The position numbers and the translations under genes were made by a program. DNA of 6,102 nt from Candidatus Melainabacteria bacterium (GTDB taxonomy: Bacteria > Cyanobacteriota > Vampirovibrionia > Obscuribacterales > Obscuribacteraceae). This document shows positions 6,003 through 6,102 of this stretch, piece after piece. Below the pieces are notes generated by a model, which was given only the letters and a program-made list of their open reading frames with translations, searched no databases and was not told where the DNA came from. Location: assembly GCA_003175915.1 (NCBI GenBank), contig PSRH01000260.1:1-6102 (forward strand), written 5' to 3'. How positions within the stretch are numbered: the first letter of the stretch is position 1; the number at the start of each line of letters is the position of its first letter.

Positions 6003-6024
6003 GGGACCGCGGAAACCCAGTCCC
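6003..6024 (+). other. Possible hairpin in the leader of the right-edge gene
   Basis: GGGAC (6003-6007) pairs with GTCCC (6020-6024). A GG-AAA-CC element inside could extend the structure. It lies 42 nt before the ATG at 6067 and has no T-run. It is short and low in confidence. Confidence 0.25.
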
Positions 6025-6055
6025 ATCATGGTAGTATAGCCTTCATCGTAAAGTT

Positions 6056-6063
6056 AAGGTGAG
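6056..6063 (+). promoter_or_regulatory. Shine-Dalgarno site for the right-edge gene
   Basis: AAGGTGAG ends 3 nt before the ATG at 6067, with the AAGGTG core 5 nt away. It is the main reason to call a gene start there. Confidence 0.5.
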
Positions 6064-6066
6064 CTC

Positions 6067-6102
6067 ATGGTTTGGCGAATTGGTCTAATGGCAAGCTTAT
6101 TC
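6067..6102 (+). CDS. Start of an unidentified gene, cut by the window edge
   Basis: Only 12 codons are visible: MVWRIGLMASLF. The ATG has a good AAGGTGAG site and no stop occurs before the edge. A basic residue followed by a hydrophobic run would fit the beginning of a signal peptide or membrane helix, but too little is present to say what the protein is. It is divergent from hppA and shares the intergenic region with it. Confidence 0.45.
   Translation, partial: MVWRIGLMASLF

Larger units (their letters stand above)
5788..6066. other. Divergent intergenic region between the hppA leader and the right-edge gene
   Basis: Together with the leader ORF this makes a 334-nt gap between hppA (minus) and the next gene (plus). 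Neither strand holds a convincing protein of useful length. It contains a possible hppA promoter, a nested hairpin, a small dyad, and a further hairpin near the right-hand gene, each listed separately. I recognise no known riboswitch or tRNA here. Confidence 0.7.

Noticed and set aside
6070..6102. tRNA-like stretch resembling a D-loop (GGTCTAATGGCAAG)
   Set aside because: The flanking bases do not pair as a D-stem and the rest would be outside the window. An ATG with a ribosome site explains it better.

Overview
The window looks like chromosomal DNA of a bacterium with roughly balanced base composition. It has tightly spaced genes, Shine-Dalgarno sites and a mix of ATG, GTG and TTG starts. 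I see no transposase, integrase, phage gene, CRISPR array, rRNA or tRNA. The lineage cannot be fixed from sequence alone. An uncultured environmental group, for example a non-photosynthetic Cyanobacteria relative (Melainabacteria/Obscuribacterales) or an Acidobacteria-like lineage, would fit, but this is a weak guess.

Left block (1-3124, plus strand): four closely spaced genes that probably form one operon. They are the 3' part of a tetratricopeptide-repeat (TPR) protein, a small exported protein with an uncharacterised Cys/His motif, a DUF47 (PhoU-like) protein with a GTG start, and a PiT-family phosphate transporter with a TTG start. DUF47 next to PiT is a well-known pair for low-affinity phosphate uptake. 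The TPR gene and the exported Cys/His protein are the less expected members.

Right block (3136-5732, minus strand): a proton-pumping membrane pyrophosphatase (hppA) with the sequence signature of the K+-independent class, followed 26 nt downstream by a GNAT acetyltransferase gene. This block converges on the phosphate-transporter operon. Only 11 nt separate the two stop codons, and a perfect 7-bp hairpin lies across the junction.

Region 5733-6066 is a 334-nt divergent intergenic stretch between hppA and a new plus-strand gene, of which only 12 codons fall in the window. On the hppA side it holds a candidate promoter, a nested hairpin whose base lies about where that promoter would start transcription, and a 17-codon leader ORF. 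The leader ORF has an ideal AGGAGG site and stops 1 nt before the hppA ATG. This leader is the most interesting unannotated structure in the window.

Functionally, HppA splits pyrophosphate to phosphate while pumping protons, and PiT transporters import phosphate using an ion gradient. The two blocks could therefore be linked through phosphate and pyrophosphate economy. That link is inferred from gene position only.
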